Source: Lachnospiraceae bacterium
GTDB taxonomy: Bacteria > Bacillota > Clostridia > Lachnospirales > Lachnospiraceae
NCBI GenBank assembly: GCA_900759665.1
Contig: CAAEWE010000024.1
Location: 1-42,605, forward strand
DNA: 42,605 nt
Reading direction: 5' to 3'
Shown here one piece after another: positions 6,964 to 13,509 of this stretch. A program made the translations under genes and the position numbers. The first letter of the stretch is position 1; each line of letters starts with the position of its first letter. A model generated the notes under the pieces. It ran no database searches and had not been told where the DNA came from. It saw only the letters and a list, made by a program, of their open reading frames with translations.

Positions 6964-7803
6964 ATGAAAATTGTAAATACAGTAGCAGAGGTAAGAGAGC
7001 AGGTAAAAGAATGGAGAAAGCAGGGACTTACCGTAGGTCTTGTGCCAACTATGGGATATCTCCATGAGGGTCACAAAAGTCTGATCGACCGTGCCGTAGC
7101 AGATAATGACCGCGTGGTTGTCAGCGTATTTGTCAATCCGATGCAGTTTGGACCGAGTGAGGATCTGGAAAGCTATCCAAGAGATATGGACAGGGATGCC
7201 GCCCTCTGTGAGGACGCAGGAGCAAGCCTGATCTTTCATCCGGAGCCATCGGAAATGTATCATGATGATTTCTCAAGCTTTGTGGATATGAGTACGCTGA
7301 CTGGCGGTCTCTGTGGAAAGACAAGACCGATTCATTTCCGTGGAGTTTGTACCGTGGTTTCCAAGCTTTTTAATATCGTGACACCGGACAGGGCATATTT
7401 CGGACAGAAGGATGCCCAGCAGTTAGCGGTGATCCGTCATATGGTATCCGATCTCAACTTTGGCATTGAGATTGTGGGCTGCCCGATCATCCGCGAGGAG
7501 GATGGACTTGCCAAAAGCTCCAGAAATACGTATCTTAGCCCGGAGGAGAGAAAAGCGGCTCTCGTATTATCACGCTCCTTGAAGCTTGGTAAAAAGCTGA
7601 TCGAAGACGGTGAGAAGGACGCCAGAAAGGTGATCGCAGCCATTCGCACAGAGATCGGGAAGGAGCCTCTGGCAAAGATTGATTATGTAGAGATCGTAGA
7701 CTGGAATACTCTGGAGCCGGTAGAGAGCACAGAGGGAGAAATCCTGACGGCAATGGCGGTTTATATCGGCAAAACAAGACTGATCGATAACTTTATTAAG
7801 TAA
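6964..7803 (+). CDS. panC: pantothenate synthetase (pantoate--beta-alanine ligase)
   Basis: A 279-aa cytosolic ligase that joins pantoate and beta-alanine with ATP. It belongs to the nucleotidyltransferase superfamily: the HxGH-type motif is at residues 34-37 (PTMGYLHEGH), followed by VSVFVNPMQFGP, the YFGQKDAQQLAVIR strand and the KMSKS-like KSSRNTYLSPEER loop. Length is typical. AAGGAAG precedes the ATG. It follows panB by 106 nt and precedes panD by 19 nt, so the two substrates, pantoate and beta-alanine, are supplied by its neighbours. Confidence 0.96.
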   Translation: MKIVNTVAEVREQVKEWRKQGLTVGLVPTMGYLHEGHKSLIDRAVADNDRVVVSVFVNPMQFGPSEDLESYPRDMDRDAALCEDAGASLIFHPEPSEMYHDDFSSFVDMSTLTGGLCGKTRPIHFRGVCTVVSKLFNIVTPDRAYFGQKDAQQLAVIRHMVSDLNFGIEIVGCPIIREEDGLAKSSRNTYLSPEERKAALVLSRSLKLGKKLIEDGEKDARKVIAAIRTEIGKEPLAKIDYVEIVDWNTLEPVESTEGEILTAMAVYIGKTRLIDNFIK

Positions 7804-7822
7804 TAAAAGGAGATTGAACAAT

Positions 7823-8206
7823 ATGCAGATTACAATGTTAAAGGGCAAGATCCACCGTGCCGTGGTGCAGCAGGCGGAGCTCAATTATGTGGGAAGCATT
7901 ACCGTCGATCCGGAATTGATGGAGCAGGCAGGAATTCTGGAATATGAACTGGTTCAGATCGTGGATGTGGAAAACGGTAACCGCTTTGAAACATATACCA
8001 TTGCCGGAGAGCCGGGCAGCGGTATGATCTGCCTGAACGGAGCAGCGGCAAGACAGGCACAGGTAGGAGATCATGTGATCATTATGTGCTATTGCCAGAT
8101 GACGCCGGAGGAAGCAAAGGATCACAAGCCGAAGGTAGTTTTTGTCGATGAACAAAATCATATCAGCCGTGTGACAAATTATGAAAAGCACGGACAGTTA
8201 TCGTGA
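7823..8206 (+). CDS. panD: aspartate 1-decarboxylase proenzyme
   Basis: A 127-aa pyruvoyl enzyme that turns aspartate into beta-alanine for PanC. Self-cleavage is expected between Gly24 and Ser25 (NYVGSITVD), giving the pyruvoyl group; the start MLKGKIHRAVV and the NGAAARQAQVGD and VIIMCYCQM segments are typical. The start at 7823 is used because AGGAG at 7808-7812 is 10 nt before it; a TTG at 7814 is too close to that site. The family is usually 115-140 aa, so it is full length. Confidence 0.95.
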   Translation: MQITMLKGKIHRAVVQQAELNYVGSITVDPELMEQAGILEYELVQIVDVENGNRFETYTIAGEPGSGMICLNGAAARQAQVGDHVIIMCYCQMTPEEAKDHKPKVVFVDEQNHISRVTNYEKHGQLS

Positions 8207-8251
8207 GGCGGAAATGATCTGATCGAGACACCGGATATACAGGAGAATAGA

Positions 8252-8271
8252 CTGTCCTGAAAATGGGACAG
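8252..8271 (+). repeat. intercistronic hairpin between panD and coaBC
   Basis: CTGTCC (8252-8257), loop TGAAAATG, GGACAG (8266-8271), a perfect 6-bp stem without a T run. Resembles the other hairpins of this operon in sequence as well as position. Confidence 0.6.
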
Positions 8272-8295
8272 ACCATGCAGCAAGGAGAAATGGAC

Positions 8296-9492
8296 ATGTT
8301 AAAGGGAAAAACAATCGTACTGGGTGTGACAGGCAGCATTGCTGCTTATAAAATTGCAAATCTGGCAAGTATGCTGGTAAAGCTTCATGCAGATGTGCAG
8401 GTGCTTATGACACAGAATGCCACCAATTTTATTCACCCGACGACATTTGAGACGCTGACAAGCCACAAGTGTCTGATCGATACATTTGACCGCAATTTCC
8501 AGTATAGTGTAGAGCATGTGGCTCTGGCAAAGCAGGCGGATGTGGTTCTGATCGCACCGGCTTCCGCCAATGTGATCGGCAAGCTTGCCAATGGCATTGC
8601 GGATGATATGCTGACCACAACGGTTATGGCATGCCGTTGCAAAAAAATCATTTCTCCGGCGATGAATACGGCTATGTACGAGAATCCGATCGTCCAGGAC
8701 AATCTTAAAAAATTAAAACATTACGGGATGGAGATCATCGAACCGGCAGTAGGTTTACTGGCATGCCACGACGTCGGAGCCGGAAAGCTGCCGTCCGAGG
8801 ATATCCTGTTACAGTATATTTTGAAAGAGGCGGCCTGCGAGAAGACCATGGCAGGGAAGCGGGTTCTTGTAACAGCAGGCCCTACTGTGGAAGCAATCGA
8901 TCCGGTCCGTTATATTACCAATCATTCCACCGGAAAGATGGGATATGCCATTGCGCGTGAGGCGATGCTTCGGGGCGCACAGGTAACACTGGTGACCGGC
9001 CCGGTAGCGATCGATCCGCCGATGTTTGTGGATGTGGTGCCGGTAACAAGTGCGGCAGATATGTTCGAAGCCGTGACCAGCCGGGCACAGGAGCAGGATA
9101 TCATTATCAAGGCGGCTGCGGTTGCGGATTATACGCCTGTCACCACAGCAACCGAAAAGATCAAAAAGAAGGATGGGGACAATGCCATTGCCCTGACCCG
9201 CACAAAGGATATTCTCGGATGGCTGGGAGAGCACCGCAGAGAGGGACAGTTCCTTTGTGGCTTCTCTATGGAAACACAGAATATGCTGGAAAACTCCCGC
9301 CAGAAGCTGACGAAAAAGAACGTGGATATGATCGTTGCCAATAATCTCAGGGTGCAGGGTGCCGGATTTGGCGGTGACACCAATGTGGTGACGCTGATCA
9401 CAGCAGATGGTGCCAGGGAGCTTCCACTGCAGTCAAAGGAAGAAGTGGCAGGAAAGCTATTGGAAGAGATTATGGGGAAAATGCAGGGATGA
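8296..9492 (+). CDS. coaBC: bifunctional phosphopantothenoylcysteine synthetase/decarboxylase
   Basis: A 398-aa fusion that ligates cysteine to 4'-phosphopantothenate and decarboxylates the product, making 4'-phosphopantetheine for CoA. Residues 1 to about 185 are the FMN-dependent CoaC part (GVTGSIAAYK, APASANVIGKLANGIADD, SPAMNTAMY and the flap around LLACHDVGAGKLPS). The CoaB part follows from about 190 (VLVTAGPTVEAIDPVRYI, STGKMGYAIA, AAAVADYTP, EKIKK). ATG 8296 is chosen over in-frame upstream codons because AAGGAG (8282-8287) lies 8 nt before it. Last gene of the pantothenate operon, making it a near-complete route from oxoisovalerate and aspartate to phosphopantetheine, with PanK absent here. 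Confidence 0.95.
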   Translation: MLKGKTIVLGVTGSIAAYKIANLASMLVKLHADVQVLMTQNATNFIHPTTFETLTSHKCLIDTFDRNFQYSVEHVALAKQADVVLIAPASANVIGKLANGIADDMLTTTVMACRCKKIISPAMNTAMYENPIVQDNLKKLKHYGMEIIEPAVGLLACHDVGAGKLPSEDILLQYILKEAACEKTMAGKRVLVTAGPTVEAIDPVRYITNHSTGKMGYAIAREAMLRGAQVTLVTGPVAIDPPMFVDVVPVTSAADMFEAVTSRAQEQDIIIKAAAVADYTPVTTATEKIKKKDGDNAIALTRTKDILGWLGEHRREGQFLCGFSMETQNMLENSRQKLTKKNVDMIVANNLRVQGAGFGGDTNVVTLITADGARELPLQSKEEVAGKLLEEIMGKMQG

Positions 9493-9603
9493 CAAAATGC
9501 CTCCCAAGAGGGCAGGCTAGGAGTTTTTCGAAACTATGTCATGCACAGAAAATTTGCGCTGATAAATGATGTTTTGTAAATATGGAAGAATGTTATCATA
9601 ATG

Positions 9604-9631
9604 GAACAGACTGGAATCAGTCTGTTCTTTT
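9604..9631 (+). terminator. intrinsic terminator behind coaBC
   Basis: GAACAGACTG (9604-9613), loop GAAT, CAGTCTGTTC (9618-9627), then TTTT. Perfect 10-bp stem. Lies 111 nt after the coaBC stop. Confidence 0.88.
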
Positions 9632-9659
9632 CATGTATAGAAAAAGTTTTTTCGTGAGG

Positions 9660-9860
9660 TGAATATATTGATAAAAAATACAAATAAAACATTTGAAAAA
9701 TATTATTAGATGATGTAGAGTTTGTGTTCCGTAAGAAATATAGCGAAACAATGACGCTTACATATATTTAACGCTGCAGTATTATAGACGATGTAACAAT
9801 AACGTTTTTGTAGAGGTGTCTAACATGGATGTATAAAGATAATTTAAGATGCTAATGATG
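9660..9860 (+). other. AT-rich stretch, possible decayed coding sequence
   Basis: After a GAGGTG site, short open pieces with protein-like content lie in neighbouring frames: 13 codons from TTG 9668, then a piece reading LLDDVEFVFRKKYSETMTL (9697-9771), then SIIDDVTITF (to 9813) in the same frame after a stop. They may be remains of one gene. No family is recognised, and chance in AT-rich DNA is possible. Confidence 0.2.
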
Positions 9861-9875
9861 ATGGACGGTATATAA

Positions 9876-9904
9876 TTGACAAATTATAAACATAGTGATA
9901 TAAT
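9876..9904 (+). promoter_or_regulatory. consensus extended -10 promoter upstream of the secreted protease
   Basis: TTGACA (9876-9881), 17-bp spacer, TATAAT (9899-9904), with TG at 9896-9897 forming an extended -10. Both hexamers are perfect, the strongest promoter in the window. It leaves about 270 nt of leader before the protease gene at 10180. Confidence 0.85.
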
Positions 9905-9938
9905 CTGAATATACTATTTTATAGACGGTAAAATTGAA

Positions 9939-10052
9939 ATGGGATTTATGAAATGTAAAATTAAAAAGATAAATTGTAATAAAAAGGACCCAATTCGATT
10001 TTTGAATGGAGAATTAAGGAAGGAGGGACAGGGAAAGCGAGGACGAACTTAG
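9939..10052 (+). CDS. possible 37-aa basic leader peptide
   Basis: A short frame in the leader of the protease transcript encodes a lysine/arginine-rich peptide with two cysteines (KCKIKKINCNKKDPIRFL); an internal ATG lies at 9948. No convincing ribosome site precedes either start, so translation is doubtful. No family recognised. Confidence 0.2.
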   Translation: MGFMKCKIKKINCNKKDPIRFLNGELRKEGQGKRGRT

Positions 10053-10179
10053 TTGGTGCCGAATATTAATGAAAATCTATGCATAACAGATATGAAAGGA
10101 GATGAAAATGAATGGAAAGGTACGGATGTAATAAGGAGCTTATACAATATTTAAAATGATTATATGAGGAGGAAAATGT

Positions 10180-11322
10180 ATGAATAGAAGAACAAGTAAT
10201 ATAATGAGTGTGATCGTAATTATAGCAGTCGTTTTGTGCCAGTTTAATAGTATAATAGTTGCAAATGCTAAGACAAGTGGAGTGGAGTATTTTGTTGATC
10301 AAAATATTAGCAGGGATGAAAAGGATTTTGTGATGAAAAATAAAGATGAGTATTTGAAAATAATTTCATCGGATAAGAACTTATGTGCAAATTTATCGAT
10401 CACGTCAGAAGATCTCGAAATAGGCAAGCCATTTCTTATATATTATCCTGATATTACTCAAGAAATGGTTGATTATTATCCTGTGATATATAAAAAACAT
10501 GTTATTTGTACTATTGATGTTGTAACAACTAGTCAAGGATATTCTGTTGGATTTAGTGATGAGTTTGTTGATTTATTAAATGAGAATAATTATATCTCCA
10601 ATCCATGTATATTTTACTATACTGAAGGAAAAATTTATATACAAAATCGAATGTATAAGAAATTCACAGGACTACATATAGATATACGGAATAAGAATTC
10701 GACAAATGTACAAAAAGGTGAATTTTCTAAAAAAACATTTTATGATAAACAAAAAATTATATGCAGGGATATACCCAAATTTAAAAAGGTAACTTTAGGA
10801 TACGAGGATGAAATTGATTATCGATTAAAAAAATATAAAACAACTTTGTCATTACATAATCCTATGGGACAGTACGATAAGGGAATGTGTTGGGCGGCAT
10901 CTACTGCTACGGTGGTTAATTATGTTAAGAAAAAAGGAGTTACAGCGTATGATGTATGCAATTTGATGGGAATAAATTATAATAAAGGTGCTTCGATGTA
11001 TGTTGCAAGGGATGCATTGAGTCGATATGGCATATCAAATTATAATAATGTATTGGGAGGAGCATGTTCGCAAGCATGCATACGAGAGAACATAGATAAT
11101 AACCATTTATTGCTTGCGGGAGGAACCAATGATCAATATGGCATGGAACATATGGTTGTAATTTGTGGATATGAAGATAAGAATGTTACAAGATATAAGA
11201 TTTGGAATCCTGCTAATAAAAATGGGCAGGGAGGATATGGTGTAAGACAATATAATGATGGTATATGTGCAGTAGTAAGTGGTATATCATTTCAATGGAG
11301 GTCTACGCTTTGTGTAAATTAG
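10180..11322 (+). CDS. secreted papain-fold cysteine protease (staphopain/C39-like)
   Basis: A 380-aa exported protein. Signal peptide at residues 1-30 (cleavage after ANA). Residues 31 to about 220 look like a pro-region. The C-terminal third has the papain-like catalytic set: Cys237 in GMCWAASTATVVNYV with Gln231 (MGQYDKGMCW) as oxyanion candidate, His324 in YGMEHMVVICGY, and Asn343 in KIWNPAN. The layout of pro-region plus small catalytic domain resembles staphopains (family C47) more than ABC-transporter C39 domains. AGGAGG precedes the ATG. Very AT-rich codon use, unlike the adjoining housekeeping genes, suggests transfer. A membrane-anchored protein follows 15 nt later. Target unknown. 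Confidence 0.75.
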   Translation: MNRRTSNIMSVIVIIAVVLCQFNSIIVANAKTSGVEYFVDQNISRDEKDFVMKNKDEYLKIISSDKNLCANLSITSEDLEIGKPFLIYYPDITQEMVDYYPVIYKKHVICTIDVVTTSQGYSVGFSDEFVDLLNENNYISNPCIFYYTEGKIYIQNRMYKKFTGLHIDIRNKNSTNVQKGEFSKKTFYDKQKIICRDIPKFKKVTLGYEDEIDYRLKKYKTTLSLHNPMGQYDKGMCWAASTATVVNYVKKKGVTAYDVCNLMGINYNKGASMYVARDALSRYGISNYNNVLGGACSQACIRENIDNNHLLLAGGTNDQYGMEHMVVICGYEDKNVTRYKIWNPANKNGQGGYGVRQYNDGICAVVSGISFQWRSTLCVN

Positions 11323-11337
11323 TATGAGGGGGAGCGT

Positions 11338-12069
11338 ATGAAAAAGTGGAAAAAATATGCATGTATTGGATGTCTTTTTGTTTTTGCAATATGTGTCATT
11401 GTCATAGTTGATCATAAGAAAACCAAATCGCCGGTTCAGGACAAAACAACTACGGATGTGAGGAAAGATTATGACATTTTGAGAGCCGGTGAACTGGATA
11501 TGAACCGGGTGACGGATCAATATCTTTTATCGGTGGAGGACTTACTGGAAAATGGATCGGAGGGTGAACAGGTAAAAAAAATGATACGATCTGTCGGCGG
11601 CCAGTTAGAGCATAAGAAAACAGGCAGATTATATGTATCAAAGCAACCGGTTTATTTCTGGGATGCAGGACAGAGCCAGGTATATGAAAAGCAGGTTCTG
11701 TTGATGGTCTTTGATGAGTCCCTGTCCAGGATAGGATGCTGCAAGCTTCAGATGGATTATGACAGCTCAGGAAAAAAACGTACTGTTTCAGATAATGAGG
11801 GGTCGGTGTATCAGGACGCAAAATATTTATTGAAAGATAAATCGCAAGAATTTGCATATGTGAGTGTGGAATCAGACAAGACGCCTTTTTGGAGAGAGGA
11901 TCTTCTAATGGATGACAAGAGCAGCATCGTGACAGGAACCGGTGGATGGGGCAGTTTTTCAGTGACTGCGAAGGGAGATTATTTTGGAGCGCTCAGGAAG
12001 GTCGAGGGTATGACGTTTTCTTATAACAGTCTGACAAAGAAGCAGAATCTGATCGAAATAGAATGGTAG
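11338..12069 (+). CDS. membrane-anchored extracytoplasmic protein of unknown function
   Basis: A 243-aa protein with a short basic N-terminus and one hydrophobic segment (about residues 7-25), followed by a polar extracytoplasmic domain; no lipobox that I can accept. The domain has mixed beta-like content ending TFSYNSLTKKQNLIEIEW, and no family is recognised. It follows the secreted protease by 15 nt with a strong GAGGGGGAG site, so both are on one transcript. In staphylococci the gene behind staphopain encodes its inhibitor, but those are small cytosolic proteins, so an inhibitor role here is only a thought. Its codon use is richer in G and C than that of the protease gene. Confidence 0.7.
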   Translation: MKKWKKYACIGCLFVFAICVIVIVDHKKTKSPVQDKTTTDVRKDYDILRAGELDMNRVTDQYLLSVEDLLENGSEGEQVKKMIRSVGGQLEHKKTGRLYVSKQPVYFWDAGQSQVYEKQVLLMVFDESLSRIGCCKLQMDYDSSGKKRTVSDNEGSVYQDAKYLLKDKSQEFAYVSVESDKTPFWREDLLMDDKSSIVTGTGGWGSFSVTAKGDYFGALRKVEGMTFSYNSLTKKQNLIEIEW

Positions 12070-12070
12070 C

Positions 12071-12086
12071 TCCGGAAAATACCGGA
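12071..12086 (+). repeat. small hairpin behind the membrane protein gene
   Basis: TCCGG (12071-12075), loop AAAATA, CCGGA (12082-12086). Same stem as the panB-panC hairpin at 6885-6898. No T run. Confidence 0.5.
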
Positions 12087-12145
12087 AAGGATATTGGTTG
12101 AGGAGATGCAGTATGGACCTGTTCAGGGAGGAGATGTATTAATGC

Positions 12146-12904
12146 CTAATACTTTACCTCCACCAGAAACAATCCCAGTGCCGGTGCGGTAAATCCTGCC
12201 TCCCTGCGGTCAAGTGCCTGCAGGATACGGGGGATATCCCCTGTGGATTTCTGACCGCTTCCCACTTCAAGAAGTGTTCCGGTCAGGATACGCACCATAT
12301 GATATAAAAATCCATTGCCGTAGAAATCCAGAGTAATCCGGTCGTTATTGTTGGCGATCCGGATATCCCGGATGGTACGGACAGTGGATTTTTTCATATG
12401 GCGGTTATCACAGAAGCTTTTAAAATCATGCTCTCCCATTAGATATGCCGCGGCTTTTCTCATCTTTTCCATATCATAAGGAATCCGCGGCTCATGTCCG
12501 GCAGGGATCCGGGCTGCATAGCGGCGTTCAAATACATCGGGCACTACTGCATTGTCGATCACATAGCGGTAGTGCTTTTCCTTTGCATTGAGTCTGGCAT
12601 GGAAGCGTGCAGGGGCTTCCTCTACGGAAATGACACGGATGTCCATCGGAAGGGCGTGATTAAAATAATCCCGGATATAGTCTGTATCAGCAAGGCTTTT
12701 CTCACAGCGGAAATTTGCCACCTGTCCCAAAGCATGGACACCGGCGTCTGTCCGGCCGGAGCCGTTGACATCGGTAGGAGTGCCGGTGAGTTTCCCGGCA
12801 ATAGTTTCCAGCTTTGCCTGTATGGTATTGTCTGTATTGCCCTGCTTTTGCCAGCCGCTGTAGCGGGTGCCGTCGTATTGCAGGATCAGCTTATAATTAT
12901 TCAT
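12146..12904 (-). CDS. truA: tRNA pseudouridine(38-40) synthase
   Basis: A 252-aa enzyme that isomerises uridines 38-40 in the anticodon arm of tRNAs. The catalytic aspartate is Asp53 in SGRTDAGVHALGQVANF; the opening LQYDGTRYSGWQKQ, ARFHARLNAKEKHYRY and the GNGFLYHMVRI segment are all family marks. Normal length. On the minus strand AAAAAGG lies about 9 nt before the ATG. Transcribed against the membrane protein gene and divergently from ileS, with its own promoter at 12963-12991. Confidence 0.95.
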   Translation of the reverse strand: MNNYKLILQYDGTRYSGWQKQGNTDNTIQAKLETIAGKLTGTPTDVNGSGRTDAGVHALGQVANFRCEKSLADTDYIRDYFNHALPMDIRVISVEEAPARFHARLNAKEKHYRYVIDNAVVPDVFERRYAARIPAGHEPRIPYDMEKMRKAAAYLMGEHDFKSFCDNRHMKKSTVRTIRDIRIANNNDRITLDFYGNGFLYHMVRILTGTLLEVGSGQKSTGDIPRILQALDRREAGFTAPALGLFLVEVKY

Positions 12905-12962
12905 GGTTCATGTCCTTTTTTAATGTGGTAGAGTCGTTTCATGCAGCATCTTTATTTCAATT

Positions 12963-12991
12963 ATTCTATCAAAATCTGTTTCTGCGTTCAA
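12963..12991 (-). promoter_or_regulatory. promoter of truA
   Basis: On the minus strand TTGAAC (12986-12991), 17-bp spacer, TAGAAT (12963-12968) with a TG before the -10. Good vegetative promoter about 60 nt upstream of truA. Confidence 0.7.
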
Positions 12992-13029
12992 GGAGGAAGG
13001 CTGTTGTAAATAAAATTTTAACCACATTT

Positions 13030-13062
13030 CCGGTTGACAACCGGCGCAAAGGATACTAATAT
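13030..13062 (+). promoter_or_regulatory. ileS promoter with a 15-bp palindrome over the -35
   Basis: TTGACA (13034-13039), 17-bp spacer, TAATAT (13057-13062). The -35 lies inside a perfect palindrome, CCGGTTG A CAACCGG (13030-13044). The promoter feeds the T-box leader; the palindrome is placed where a repressor would block RNA polymerase. Confidence 0.75.
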
Positions 13063-13078
13063 AAGAATATAGTGAAAA

Positions 13079-13384
13079 ACTGTGACGGAGACAGTACCTT
13101 GTTTGGAAACGCTTCAGTGAGTCCGGGATAGTGCGAACCGGATGCATAGAGAGTATTCTCTTGGATAGATGAGGGAAGATCACTCCTGAGTTGCAGACTG
13201 GAACGTTGTGTTATCAGTACAGCCTGACGGATCCCGCCGTTATAGGGGTATGTATCGAATCGTTATTGCGTACAAAGTGGTGTACACAAGGGCAGAGCAG
13301 CTGACCTGCTCCATTTCCGTACAGATTAAATAGGTGGTTATGAATGTTGCGGCTTTCATCCTGTTTAGGATGAAGGTCTTTTTT
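13079..13384 (+). promoter_or_regulatory. T-box riboswitch controlling ileS
   Basis: The leader has the order of T-box landmarks: GACGGAGACAGTA (AGAGA-type element), the stem I apical part GAGTCCGGGATAGTG...GAACCGG, then GGGAAGATCACTCCTGAG with ATC at 13179-13181, the expected isoleucine specifier, followed by A. The middle stem ending CCGTTAT follows. AAAGTGGTGTACAC at about 13274-13287 carries TGGT (13278-13281), able to pair with the ACCA end of uncharged tRNA-Ile. The last element is the terminator at 13353-13384. Uncharged tRNA-Ile would favour readthrough into ileS. The antiterminator block is clearly divergent from the usual AGGGTGGNACCGCG. Confidence 0.88.
13353..13384 (+). terminator. 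T-box attenuator terminator
   Basis: CTTTCATCCT (13353-13362), loop GTTT, AGGATGAAGG (13367-13376), then TCTTTTTT. It is the regulated terminator of the ileS leader. Confidence 0.88.
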
Positions 13385-13385
13385 G

Positions 13386-13418
13386 TTTATAGGAAACAAA
13401 TATCAGGTTTCCTATAAA
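13386..13418 (+). repeat. perfect 12-bp inverted repeat in the ileS leader
   Basis: TTTATAGGAAAC (13386-13397) and GTTTCCTATAAA (13407-13418) flank a 9-nt loop. It lies just after the attenuator and so exists only in readthrough mRNA. No T run follows. A role as a processed or protective 5' hairpin is inferred. Confidence 0.75.
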
Positions 13419-13509
13419 ATAGCAGCCTTATTTATATAACGGTTCACGAAACAGCAGATTGTTGATACCGGTCTGCTTTGAATCAGATATTTTAGAAGGA
13501 GGAAAACGT

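Noticed and set aside
7814..7822. Earlier TTG start for panD
   Set aside because: It abuts the Shine-Dalgarno sequence; ATG 7823 has correct spacing and puts the Gly-Ser cleavage site at 24/25 as in the family.
9497..9530. TGCCTC...GAGGGCA stem right after coaBC as terminator
   Set aside because: Stem is short and bulged and the T run is displaced; the hairpin at 9604-9631 is far better.
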